Source: CAZYQW01 sp964649825 (lineage in GTDB: Bacteria > Planctomycetota > B15-G4 > JADJEK01). From it: DNA of 42,395 bases. Below are positions 1 to 8,314 of this stretch, one piece after another. A model generated the notes under the pieces. It ran no database searches. It was not told the origin of the DNA and was given only the letters and a program-made list of their open reading frames with translations. The position numbers and the translations under genes were made by a program. Positions within the stretch are counted from its first letter, which is position 1. The number at the start of each line of letters is the position of its first letter. The stretch spans positions 1 through 42,395 of the forward strand of contig CAZYQW010000111.1 of NCBI GenBank assembly GCA_964649825.1, written 5' to 3'.

Positions 1-190
1 ATCGGGCCGCGCCGAGCGAGTTTCGCAGCGAGCCGCCCACGCATCCCCCAACCAAAGCTCCCCAACGCAACCCCTTCGCCCGCACCCCGAGCGAGGACTG
101 TCCGAGCGAACGCGGCCCGATCGACCCGCTCCGCCCGCCCGCCCCCGTGATCCGCACTCTCGTCGTGCTCACGCGAACACTCGGACGCGT
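1..190 (-). repeat. Dispersed 3'-flanking repeat, copy A (cut by window edge)
   Basis: Read on the minus strand, this copy begins at 190, directly after the TGA stop of the M48 protease gene (191-193), and runs off the window at base 1. Positions 139 to 1 match copy B (18935 onward) with only four mismatches in 139 bases, and 190 to 140 match the flank 18885-18934 more loosely. One 29-bp inverted arm is complete at 111-139; only 11 bases of the other arm (1-11) are inside the window. By comparison with copy B the complete element should extend about 18 bases further left. No coding potential is apparent. Confidence 0.85.
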
Positions 191-2104
191 TCATCGCGAC
201 CGCTTCACCTCGGCGAACAAAAACGGAGGAAGGGGGCAGTCGATCCCCTCCGCGATCGCACGCAGGAGCTCCGCCTCTTCGACCGCGACGTGGCCGTCCA
301 CGAAGGCGACCGACGCGCACGCTTCGATGACGTCCCGCTTGACGACCGGTGCCGCCGCATCGATACGATCGAGCGCCACCGCGAGCTCGGCGACGCCGCA
401 CGAGGAGCGCGGGAGGATCGCGGGTCGCGGGCCGCGCCAGTCGAGGTGCCCGGCGCCGTGGTCGTACGCGAGCTCCCTGTCCGCATCGACCTCGCTTCCC
501 GCGTGCGCGAGCGCCGACAGCAGGACGCGGCACTCGGCGGCGAGCGAGTGGACGTGGCGGTGCTCGATCTGGATCTTCGGCGCGCCGCGGTACACAGCGT
601 CGAGGTGCCGAACGAGAACCCGCTCGAGCGCGAACTCGAAGAGCGTGGTCCTCCGGTCGGCGCGGACGACGCGAGCCACGAGGTCGCGGAAGCGCTCGTA
701 GCGCTGCGCGCTCATCCGTCGCAGTCCGGGCAGCGCGAGATCGAGCACGGGGAGCCGCTCCGCGTCGTCGAGCGCCGAGACGGCGGGGGCGACGGTGGTC
801 AGCGCCGCGTGCGCCTCGGCGTCGTCATCCGCGATCAGCGCGACCTGCCTCGACCGGACCGCCGCGTCGCCGGCGTCGAGCAGGAGCGCGAGAGCGACGG
901 CCCGCGCGCCGTCGGGGTCCTGGATCCGTTCGTGGACGGCGGGATCGAGCTCCCGCAGCAGCGAGCTCGCGTAGAGGAGGTGGGCGGCCGTCGGTCGCCC
1001 GACCGATTCGATGACGTCCTTCGGCGACACGCCCGGCGGCGCGAATCCCGTCGCGAGCCCCGGCCCGGCGCGGGTCGCCGCGCCGCCGCGCGCCGAACGC
1101 AGCTCCTCATCGATCCGGATCGGGTGGCGTCGCTCGATCGCCGCGATCCGGTCCGCGATCGGTGGGTGGGTGGCGAAGAGGTTCATGAAGGACCGCTCGA
1201 CGGCCGCGCCGAAGAACATGTGGCTGCAATCCGCGGCGAGCGGCGAGCGGAGCGTTGCGTGGGCCGGGTGCGCCGCGATCTTCCGGAGCGCGCCGGCGAG
1301 ACCGTTCGGATAGCGCGTGAACTGAACGGCCGACGCGTCCGCGAGGAACTCTCGCTGCCGCGAGACCGCGGCTCGGATCATTCCCGCGAAGAAGCTCCCG
1401 ATCCAGCCGACGAGCAACAGGCCGCCGCCCGCCATGACCAGGAGAGCGGGCGTCCCGCGGCCGCGGGACGAACGTGAATAAGAGGAGGCGCGGAGCAACA
1501 GGTACCCGATCGTGCTCAGGCAGGTGATGCCGAACAGCGTGCCGAGGAGCCGGATGTTCAGGCGCATGTCGCCATTGAAGACGTGGCTGAACTCGTGCGC
1601 GATCACGCCCTGCAGCTCGTCGCGGTCGAGCTGCTCGATCGTGCCGCGCGTCACGCCGATCACCGCGTCGTCGGGTGCGTAGCCGGCGGCGAACGCGTTG
1701 ATGCCCTTCTCCGTCTCGAGCAGGTAGACGTCCGGCACCGGCACGCCCGACGCGATCGACATCTCCTCGACGACGTTCAACAGACGCCGTTCATCGGGCT
1801 CCGTCGTGTCGGGCGGGATGCGCCGTCCGCCCAGGCTCTCGGCCACGCGCCGGCCGCCGTCGCTGAGCACGATCACGCGGTAGAGCGAGGCCGAACCGAC
1901 GACGATCAGCATGAACGCCGCGACCTGGAAGAAGAGCTTCGGGCTCCAGATCTCGAGCCGGGGCGCGCCGGACGACGACCAGTGGAGGATCCCGATCAGG
2001 ACCGCGTACGCCACGAAGACGAGCCCGACCACCGCGAGCCCGAACGTCGCGACCAACCGTGCGGTCTTCCGGCGCGCGCGCTCTTGATGCTCGAAGAAGT
2101 TCAA
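191..2104 (-). CDS. M48 family membrane metalloprotease (HtpX/Ste24-like) with long C-terminal extension
   Basis: The 637-residue protein is a zinc-dependent membrane endopeptidase. Two membrane segments lie near residues 20-40 and 58-80, the zinc motif HEFSH is at 170-174, two further hydrophobic segments lie near 185-240, and the third ligand region REFLADAS is at 251-258, all in the order expected for M48. HtpX-like proteins are usually about 280-350 residues, so the C-terminal half is an extension. Its last ~60 residues (ACASVAFVDGHV...EEAELLRAIAE) resemble the TerB pattern of hydrophobics around 'DG' and 'E..LL'; this is inference. The start is TTG at 2104, chosen because MNFFEHQ is the usual M48 beginning and a GAGG lies about ten bases upstream. 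It is the last gene of a minus-strand operon, 15 bases after the ATP-grasp gene. A dispersed repeat follows its stop. Confidence 0.9.
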   Translation of the reverse strand: MNFFEHQERARRKTARLVATFGLAVVGLVFVAYAVLIGILHWSSSGAPRLEIWSPKLFFQVAAFMLIVVGSASLYRVIVLSDGGRRVAESLGGRRIPPDTTEPDERRLLNVVEEMSIASGVPVPDVYLLETEKGINAFAAGYAPDDAVIGVTRGTIEQLDRDELQGVIAHEFSHVFNGDMRLNIRLLGTLFGITCLSTIGYLLLRASSYSRSSRGRGTPALLVMAGGGLLLVGWIGSFFAGMIRAAVSRQREFLADASAVQFTRYPNGLAGALRKIAAHPAHATLRSPLAADCSHMFFGAAVERSFMNLFATHPPIADRIAAIERRHPIRIDEELRSARGGAATRAGPGLATGFAPPGVSPKDVIESVGRPTAAHLLYASSLLRELDPAVHERIQDPDGARAVALALLLDAGDAAVRSRQVALIADDDAEAHAALTTVAPAVSALDDAERLPVLDLALPGLRRMSAQRYERFRDLVARVVRADRRTTLFEFALERVLVRHLDAVYRGAPKIQIEHRHVHSLAAECRVLLSALAHAGSEVDADRELAYDHGAGHLDWRGPRPAILPRSSCGVAELAVALDRIDAAAPVVKRDVIEACASVAFVDGHVAVEEAELLRAIAEGIDCPLPPFLFAEVKRSR

Positions 2105-2119
2105 CCGGGACCGCCTCGG

Positions 2120-3343
2120 CTACCCGGCGTACATCTGCAGGTCCGTGCCGACCCGGTCCGCGATGTCGAGACAGGTCGCGAGGTGGGGATGGCGCACCAT
2201 CACGTGCCCGTCGGAAAGAAGCGTCGCCTTCCAGTTGCGACGCGCTGCGCCGATCGGGAGGAGCTCGACCGAGACGATGTGCGGCCCGAACCGATGGAGG
2301 AGCGAGTCGAGCCCCTCGATGCGGCGGATCCGCCCTTCGCCCATCGCGCGCTTGAAGATCACCGCCGAGTTGTACTTCCGTGTGATCGGTTGCGTGAACC
2401 GCCCGTGGCAGACCGCCTCCGCCCAGCCGCGGTAGAGGTCGAGGTCGGACGCGATGTTCATGATGTCGACGGTGCGCGCTCCGGGCGGGCGGCAGGCGAT
2501 CTCGCCGAAGACCGCGTCGCCGCTCGGGGTGTGGAACCACTCCATGTGCGTGAACCCGTCGCGGAAGTTCAACGCCTCGAGCACGGCGTGCCCCAGCTTG
2601 CGCCCCACCTCGAAGTCGGGACGATCGACGTCGCGCAGGGTGACGGTCTGCGGGCTGATCCACTGGACGGTGCGGCCGATGAGCGGCTTCGGCCGGTACC
2701 ACGAGATGTTGAAGAAGACCGGCCGGCCGCCGATGCAGATGGTGTCGAACGTGTACTCCTCGCCTTCGATGAACTCCTCGACGGACACCTCGGGGACGTG
2801 AGCGGTGAGCTTCAGCGCCTCGTCGAGCTCGTTCTTGTCGTTGCACCGGTAGGTATCGGCCGACCCCGCGCCCGCGATCGGCTTGATGATGAGCGGGAAC
2901 CCGATCCGCTCGGCCGCGGCGCGGCAATCCTGCTCGGTCTTGCACGACGCGTGGCGCGGCGTCCGAACGCCGGCCCGGTCGAGCGCGAGCTTCATCTTCT
3001 CCTTGTCGCGGAACGGGATCGTCTCCTCGACCGTCATGCCGGGCGTGCCGAGCGCTTGGCGCAGGCGCGCGGCCAGGATCATCAACGGTTCCCAGAGGCA
3101 CTCCACGCGGTCGATCTGCACGCCCTTCTCGCGGACCTCCGCCTGGATCGCGGCGATTGCGTCGGTCTCGTTCCAGAGCGAGCGGACCTGGAAGTACGCG
3201 AAGAGCGCGTCGCGGCACCGCTTCGGCAGGCTGCCCGGCGGCGCCTCGCCGACGCCGAAAACGCGCGCGCCGACGGCGGCGAGCCCCTCGGTGAACCAGA
3301 CCATTTCGACCGGGTAGCCCGGCGACAGCATCAGGACGTTCAT
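2120..3343 (-). CDS. ATP-grasp ligase-like protein, first of a tandem pair
   Basis: The 407-residue protein has an ATP-grasp fold. Visible are the ATP-binding lysine strand FPLIIKPIAGAGSADTYR, the EEFIEGEEYTFD segment, and the metal and substrate loop GEIACRPPGAR. The family joins a carboxylate to an amine or thiol through an acyl phosphate. The substrate cannot be read from the sequence. Its ATG (3341-3343) overlaps the TGA of the upstream ATP-grasp gene (3340-3342) as ATGA, so the two are probably translationally coupled and may act in sequence or as a heteromer. The M48 protease follows after 15 bases. The two ligases share their architecture but are clearly diverged, suggesting an old duplication with different substrates. 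Confidence 0.8.
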   Translation of the reverse strand: MNVLMLSPGYPVEMVWFTEGLAAVGARVFGVGEAPPGSLPKRCRDALFAYFQVRSLWNETDAIAAIQAEVREKGVQIDRVECLWEPLMILAARLRQALGTPGMTVEETIPFRDKEKMKLALDRAGVRTPRHASCKTEQDCRAAAERIGFPLIIKPIAGAGSADTYRCNDKNELDEALKLTAHVPEVSVEEFIEGEEYTFDTICIGGRPVFFNISWYRPKPLIGRTVQWISPQTVTLRDVDRPDFEVGRKLGHAVLEALNFRDGFTHMEWFHTPSGDAVFGEIACRPPGARTVDIMNIASDLDLYRGWAEAVCHGRFTQPITRKYNSAVIFKRAMGEGRIRRIEGLDSLLHRFGPHIVSVELLPIGAARRNWKATLLSDGHVMVRHPHLATCLDIADRVGTDLQMYAG

Positions 3344-4557
3344 GCCAGCTCCACGCGAACAAGAGTCACGAGCCTTTGAAGCGCCTCGGCCACCACCGCC
3401 GTCTCTTCGTGCCGCAGGATGACGAAGCCCTCGCCCTCGTAGCTCGAGGACTTCGCCTGACCCGCCCGCGGCAGCTTCACGTCGACCACGAGCGCGCCGA
3501 GTTCGCGCTGGGCCTGATCGAGACCGTGGACGTTCGCCACGCGACCCTGCCCTTGACCACGCAGGTACGCGGCGCCGACCGCGTAGCGTCGCGCGGGGGG
3601 ATCGAACTCGCCCGTGACCACGAGGCGCGACCACGCGGCGTACATGTCGGTGCCGTGCGCGTACGAGAGCAGGGTCGTGAACTGGGCCCCTGGCGGACGC
3701 GCGCCGACCTCGGAGATCGCGACCGACCCGTCGGTGCGCCGGAACCACTCCATGTGCGCGAGCCCCGTCCTCAGCCCCAGGGCCTTGAGCGCGGCCGGGC
3801 CGACGCGGCGGATCGTCTCGTACTCCGGCCCGCCGATGTCGCGCGGCAGGAGCACGCACCACTGGATCCAGTCGTTCTTCATCACCTCGAGCGGGCCCGG
3901 CCGGTAGCGGCTGATGCTGTGCCACGTCGCGTCGCCGTTCACCATCACCGCGTCGAACGAGTGCTCCTCGCCGAGGATGAACTCCTCGAGGAGCATCGGG
4001 TTCCTCGCGTTCGGCGGAAACGCGCCAAGCGCCTCCTTGAGCTGCTGGGGCTGATCGAGACGGAACGTGTTGACCGCGCCGGCCCCCGCCGCCGGCTTCA
4101 TGATGATCGGGAAGCCGACCTCCTCGATGAACGCCTTCACCTCGGCCGGGCTGGTCGCGAGGCGGTGGCGCGCGCACGGCAGACCTGCCTCGCGCAGCGC
4201 GTCCTTCATCGCGGACTTGTCGCGGAAGCGGATCGCGGCGGCCGGCGTCAGCCCCGGGAGCCCGAGCTTCGCGCAGGCCTCGGCCAGCGGAACCTGGAGC
4301 TGCTCGAGCACGCCGATCAACCGATCGACCGGTCCCTTTTGCTTCGACAGCCCGCGGACGGCGGCGACCAGATGGTCGGCGTCGAGCGCGTTCTCCACCT
4401 GCCAATGCGCACCGAGGCGGTCCTTCAGATCATCGAACCGATCGATCGGATCCTGGCTGATGAGACTGACCGCGACGCCTTCGAGCCGCGTCGCCGCGGC
4501 AAGGAAGCGGAGCGACGTCTCGAAGCGAAACGGGACGACGAACGCAACGTGAAGCAT
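3340..4557 (-). CDS. ATP-grasp ligase-like protein, second of a tandem pair
   Basis: The 405-residue protein is a paralogue of the gene downstream. It shows the N-terminal Rossmann-like part (MLHVAFVVPFRFE), the ATP-grasp lysine strand FPIIMKPAAGAGAVNTFR, LLEEFILGEEHSFD, and the metal-binding SEVGARPPGAQ. The ATG at 4557 is preceded by a strong GGAGGAG. It probably ligates a carboxylate to an amine, but no substrate is evident. The NAD-dependent epimerase lies 124 bases upstream on the same strand. The combination of sugar-type epimerase and paired ATP-grasp ligases suggests synthesis of a small cell-surface or peptide-like metabolite; that is inference only. Confidence 0.8.
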   Translation of the reverse strand: MLHVAFVVPFRFETSLRFLAAATRLEGVAVSLISQDPIDRFDDLKDRLGAHWQVENALDADHLVAAVRGLSKQKGPVDRLIGVLEQLQVPLAEACAKLGLPGLTPAAAIRFRDKSAMKDALREAGLPCARHRLATSPAEVKAFIEEVGFPIIMKPAAGAGAVNTFRLDQPQQLKEALGAFPPNARNPMLLEEFILGEEHSFDAVMVNGDATWHSISRYRPGPLEVMKNDWIQWCVLLPRDIGGPEYETIRRVGPAALKALGLRTGLAHMEWFRRTDGSVAISEVGARPPGAQFTTLLSYAHGTDMYAAWSRLVVTGEFDPPARRYAVGAAYLRGQGQGRVANVHGLDQAQRELGALVVDVKLPRAGQAKSSSYEGEGFVILRHEETAVVAEALQRLVTLVRVELA

Positions 4558-4681
4558 GAACTCCTCCGGGGACGCGCCGATCGTACGAGATCCCATGGAA
4601 GGGGGCCAGATGTCCAGACCACCTCCCGACGCCGAGCCGGTGGTCCTGGGGTCCGATGCCGTGGTCGACCGACCTCGACGA

Positions 4682-5665
4682 TCACTCGACGGGATAGGGG
4701 CCGTCGCTGAAGGTCTCGGCGTGGTAGCCCTTCGCGCCGACGGCGCGCGCGAGCGGGCTGAGCAGATCCCCGCCGGAGGCGATCCGGGACAGGACGGACT
4801 CGAACTCGTGGCGGGGGCGCCAGCCGAGCTCGTCGCGGGCGCGGGCGTTGACGTAGACGCGATCGATGGAGGGGAACATCCGCCAGCCGCGAGCGGCGTA
4901 GAGTTCCTCGTAGGCGGGGAAGCAGCGCCGAACGACGCGCGGGGCATCGGTGGCGAGGTCGGAGAGATCGCCGGGTTGGAACGGGCTCGTGGCGCTGATG
5001 ATGTACTTGCCGAAGCCGATCGAGGCGGCGCGTTCCAGCGCCGCGAGGTGGGCGGAGACGACGTCTTCGAGGTCGGCGCGGCGATAGAGGAGCTCGTTCA
5101 GCTTGGCGTTCGCGTCGGCGTAGGCGTCGCGGGTCTCCTTGCCGTCGTCGGCCTCGGGGAAGAAGCGGGAGGTGCGGAGGATGAGGCAGGGGAGGCCGCG
5201 GTCGCGGGCGAAGAGCTCGCACAGGTCCTCGGCGGCGGTCTTGGTGACGCCGTAGACGTTCTTCGGGACGGGGGGGACGGACTCGGTGATCCACGCGGCG
5301 GGCGCGCCCGCCGCCGGCGAGAGGGCGCGGCCGAAGGCGCTGGTGGTGCTGGTGAAGACGAAGGCGCGGACTCCGGCGGCTCGGGACTCCTCGAGAAGGT
5401 TCAACGTTCCGGTGACGTTGGTGTCGACGAACTGTTGGCGCGTGTGCGTGACGACGTGCGGCTTGTGGAGCGTCGCGGTGTGGAGGACGGCGTCGACGCC
5501 GTCCACGGCGCGCTCGACGACGGCGCGGTCGGCGACGGAGCCGACGATCCGGGTGAAGGGGGATTCCAGGAGGTCGAGACCGATCGCTTCGTGGGGCGAG
5601 TCGGCGAACGTGCGCATCAGTCCCTCGCCCAGGTGTCCGGCGCTGCCGGTGACGAGGACGCGCAT
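4682..5665 (-). CDS. NAD-dependent epimerase/dehydratase (extended SDR)
   Basis: The 327-residue protein begins with the Rossmann motif TGSAGHLGEG (GxxGxxG, NAD-binding) and carries the YGVTK (YxxxK) catalytic pair with an upstream STTSAFG serine region, the standard layout of extended short-chain dehydrogenases acting on nucleotide sugars or related hydroxy compounds. The C-terminal region (DELGWRPRHEFES) is typical of UDP-sugar epimerase-like members. Which sugar it uses cannot be told. The gene starts at ATG 5665, only four bases after the dsbD stop codon, so it is almost certainly co-transcribed with dsbD. The Shine-Dalgarno match is weak. A gap of 124 bases without an evident gene separates it from the ATP-grasp pair. 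Confidence 0.88.
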   Translation of the reverse strand: MRVLVTGSAGHLGEGLMRTFADSPHEAIGLDLLESPFTRIVGSVADRAVVERAVDGVDAVLHTATLHKPHVVTHTRQQFVDTNVTGTLNLLEESRAAGVRAFVFTSTTSAFGRALSPAAGAPAAWITESVPPVPKNVYGVTKTAAEDLCELFARDRGLPCLILRTSRFFPEADDGKETRDAYADANAKLNELLYRRADLEDVVSAHLAALERAASIGFGKYIISATSPFQPGDLSDLATDAPRVVRRCFPAYEELYAARGWRMFPSIDRVYVNARARDELGWRPRHEFESVLSRIASGGDLLSPLARAVGAKGYHAETFSDGPYPVE

Positions 5666-5669
5666 CGCC

Positions 5670-8048
5670 CTACTTGCTCGACGGCGGAGCGAGCATGCGC
5701 GAGAGCTCGTCGTCGCCCGCGCGGTCGCGGTTCGCGCGCGCGTCGGCGAGGAACTGGATGAACGGCGCGTCGTCGGCGAGGGTCGCGCGGAGGAACGTGC
5801 CGACCACGACGCCGGTCTTCGGGTTGATCGCGACGTACGCGGGTTGCGCCACGGTGGCGACGAGGTCCTCCTCCCACGTCTGGTACGTGGAGCGGTTCAC
5901 CTCCGAGTGCAGGCGCGCTTCGACGAAGTTCTCGAGTTGGTCGGCGACCGCCGGCCGAGGGAAGACTTTCTTCTCCATCCTCCTGCAGTTCACTCACGTG
6001 TGGCCGGTGAAGTTGATGAGGAGCAGCTTGTCCTGCTGGCGCGCGGACTCGACCGCGGCGACGAGGTCGTCGAGCACGATCTCATGGCGGGTGCGCGTCG
6101 ATTCGCCGCCGCCCGTCCCGTTGTCGTTGCTGGTCCAGAGCCGCTCGCTCGAGTAGGGCGGGATGATCGCGGTGGTCAGGCTGTCCATCTCGAAGCCGAG
6201 CACGCCGAGCCCGAGGTAGAACGACATCAGCACGCTGCCGAGGCCGCCGAGCATCCGCACCGACCCGATCCGCTCCGTGGCCTCGCCCTCGAGCTTGATG
6301 ATGCCGAGGAGGAACAGGCCGGCGACGAGCATGATTCCCATGCAGAGGGCGAGGAACACCTCGCGCGAGAGGATCCCCCAGCCCCAGACGAGGTCGGCGT
6401 TCGAGACGAACTTGAGGCAGGCGGCGAGCTCGATGAAGCCGAGGAACACCTTCAACACGTGCATCCACTCGCCGGCCCTCGGCATCCGCTGCATGCGGCC
6501 GGGCATCAGCGACAGGAAGACGAACGGCAGGGCCATCGTCAGGCCGAAGACGCCCATGCCGAGGACGATGCGCGTGTAGCCGCCGGTGGTGCCGCCGACC
6601 GACAGCAGCGAGCCCACGAACGGTGCGGTGCAGGTGAACGAGGTCACGACGAGCGTCGCCCCCATGAGGAAGACGCCGACGAGCCCGCCCTTCGTCGAGG
6701 CCTTGCCCGCCGCGTTCATGAGGAAGCGCGGCGGCTGGAAGTCGATGACGCCGAACAGCACGAGCGCGAAGAAGAAGAAGAGCGCGCCGATGACGAGGTT
6801 CGTGAGCGGCGCCTGAGCGAATGCGATGATCGGCTTGCCGAGCAGGAGCCCGATCAGGATGAAGATGACGACGATGCCCGCGCCGTAGGCGAGCGAGAGC
6901 GGCAGAACGCGCCCCTCGCGCGCGATCGCCTGCTTCGTGAAGAAGGAGATCGTGATCGGGATCATCGGATAGGTGCATGGCATCAGCAGCGTGAAGACGC
7001 CCCAGAAGACGGCGAGGGCGAGGAACGCGCCGAGCGAGCTCTCCGCGGGCGTCTCGCTCGGCGGCGGCGCGCCCGCGGTCGGCTCGGTCGCCGACGCGGG
7101 TGGCCGCGCCGTCCCGGCCACGACCGTCAGCCCGACCTGGAGCGGGACGTCGAACATCGTGCAGCTCGAGTCGTCGCACGTCTGGCCGCGGAGCATCCCC
7201 GACAGCGCGATGACGCCCGGTGCCGTTCCGGCCGGGACGAGGAAGTCCTGCTCGAGCAGGACGTCGCCGTGGAACAGGTGGACGTCCTCCTCGAACACCT
7301 CGTCGTACTTCACCTCGGGCTTGGGGAACCGGAGCGCGCCGGCCGCCTCGAGCTTGCCGCCGGCCGTGAGCTCGAGCGACGTCGGGAGCCCGGCCGGCGA
7401 GTCGGGGGAGTAGGCGTGCCGGCCTCCCGCGACGCGCATCATGATCTGCACCGTGACCTTTTCGCCGGCCCGCGCCTCCGCCGGCCGGACCGCGACGTCG
7501 ACGCCGAGGTCGGCGCTTCGATACTCCGTCGGCTCGGGAAGCGGGACGGCCGGTTCAGGGCTTCGACCCGTCGCGCCGTCGCCGATCGCGAGGGTCGCCT
7601 GGAACGTCGGGTCCTCGAGGACGCAGCCGTTGTCGTCGCACGCCTGCAGGTGGATGACGCCCCTCACGGCGACCGGCGCGCGAGCGTCTTCGCCGACCAC
7701 GAATTCCTGGCGGAACTCGACGGCGCCTTCGTGGTAGTGGACCATCACCTCGAAGACGTCGTCCCACTTCTTCTGTGGCGGCGTGAACGCGAGGGCACCG
7801 CGCGGCGAGAGCCCTTCGTGCTCCTGGAACTCGATCTCGGTCGGCGATCCGCCGCCCTCCGGCGTGTCGACCGAATAGATGTGGTAGCCGGGCGCGACGT
7901 TCGCGGAGATCACCAACGTCACGACGCCACCCGCGCGGGCCGAGGCCGGCTCGAACTCGGCGCGGACCTCGACCAAGCCCCGCCCGGCCGCATCGACCGA
8001 GAGAGCGGTGCAGGCGACGAACAGCAACGCTAACAGGGTCTTCGGCAT
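5670..8048 (-). CDS. dsbD: DsbD-family thiol:disulfide reductase, candidate selenoprotein (in-frame TGA at 5994-5996)
   Basis: Read through the TGA, this is a 792-residue DsbD-type protein that would carry electrons across the inner membrane. It has a signal peptide (MPKTLLALLFVACTALSVDA), two N-terminal DsbD-alpha-like domains each with a cysteine pair (ACDDNGC and TCDDSSC), about eight membrane segments containing the redox cysteines in MPCTYP and SFTCTAP, and a C-terminal thioredoxin-like domain. In that domain the active site reads FTGHT-[TGA]-VNCRRME, so TGA stands exactly where the first cysteine of CxxC belongs (residue 685). The frame is open on both sides, the domain after the TGA is intact through residue 792, and a stable hairpin follows the TGA. 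This pattern fits selenocysteine (UxxC). A sequencing error or nonsense mutation is the alternative. Start 8048 was chosen for the signal peptide; the frame is open upstream to 8234. Confidence 0.85.
5957..5996 (-). promoter_or_regulatory. Candidate bacterial SECIS: UGA codon and downstream hairpin
   Basis: On the dsbD mRNA the UGA (5996-5994) is followed by a stem at 5979 to 5957. Counting U of UGA as 1, nucleotides 18-28 pair with 32-40: G18-C40, A19-U39, G21-C38, G22-C37, G24-C36, A25-U35, A26-U34, G27-C33, A28-U32, with single bulges at U20 and A23 and a tri-loop AAG. The loop lies about 26-28 bases after the UGA, within the spacing known for bacterial SECIS elements. The loop contains a G but only at its third position, so the match to the usual rule (G near the loop start) is imperfect. 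Confidence 0.55.
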
Positions 8049-8258
8049 GTGACCTGGGTCCCCGGGTCGAGAAAAGTGGAAGCGAGCCATGATACGAGCG
8101 GAGCGCGCCATCGATACGGAGCTTCTTCGCAGGGGGCCGAGCGGGCCGAGGGCTGGGGCTCGGGCGGAACGGAGGACCGAGTCCAGCTCCTCCCGGAGGC
8201 GGCGGCGGAAGAAGTTCGCGACAGCGGCGGTCAAAGCCGCCGGCGAAGTGGTTGGCGG

Positions 8259-8287
8259 TTCAGGTGGGACGTCGATCCGTCTATACT
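8259..8287 (+). promoter_or_regulatory. Possible sigma-70-type promoter before the thiolase operon
   Basis: TATACT at 8282-8287 is a good -10 hexamer. A weak -35 (TTCAGG, 8259-8264) lies 17 bases upstream. It stands 28 bases before the thiolase ATG in the 266-base divergent gap between dsbD and the thiolase. The same AT-rich spot reads TATAGA on the other strand, so it could also serve dsbD. The remaining gap shows no gene. Confidence 0.35.
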
Positions 8288-8314
8288 CGGCCGTCTTTGT
8301 CCGGAGACCCTCAC

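Noticed and set aside
5670..5993. Separate 107-residue gene starting GTG at 5993
   Set aside because: It begins at the base after the TGA, inside the thioredoxin CxxC, has no Shine-Dalgarno and is the natural end of DsbD. It is treated as the read-through part of one gene.
5286..8033. 915-codon open frame on the plus strand opposite dsbD
   Set aside because: Low-complexity Arg/Glu/Asp-rich translation antisense to DsbD and epimerase; no start signal or motif.
8049..8234. Extended N-terminus of DsbD up to 8234
   Set aside because: The extra residues are Arg/Ser-rich without conservation and would bury the signal peptide; ATG 8048 gives a normal leader.
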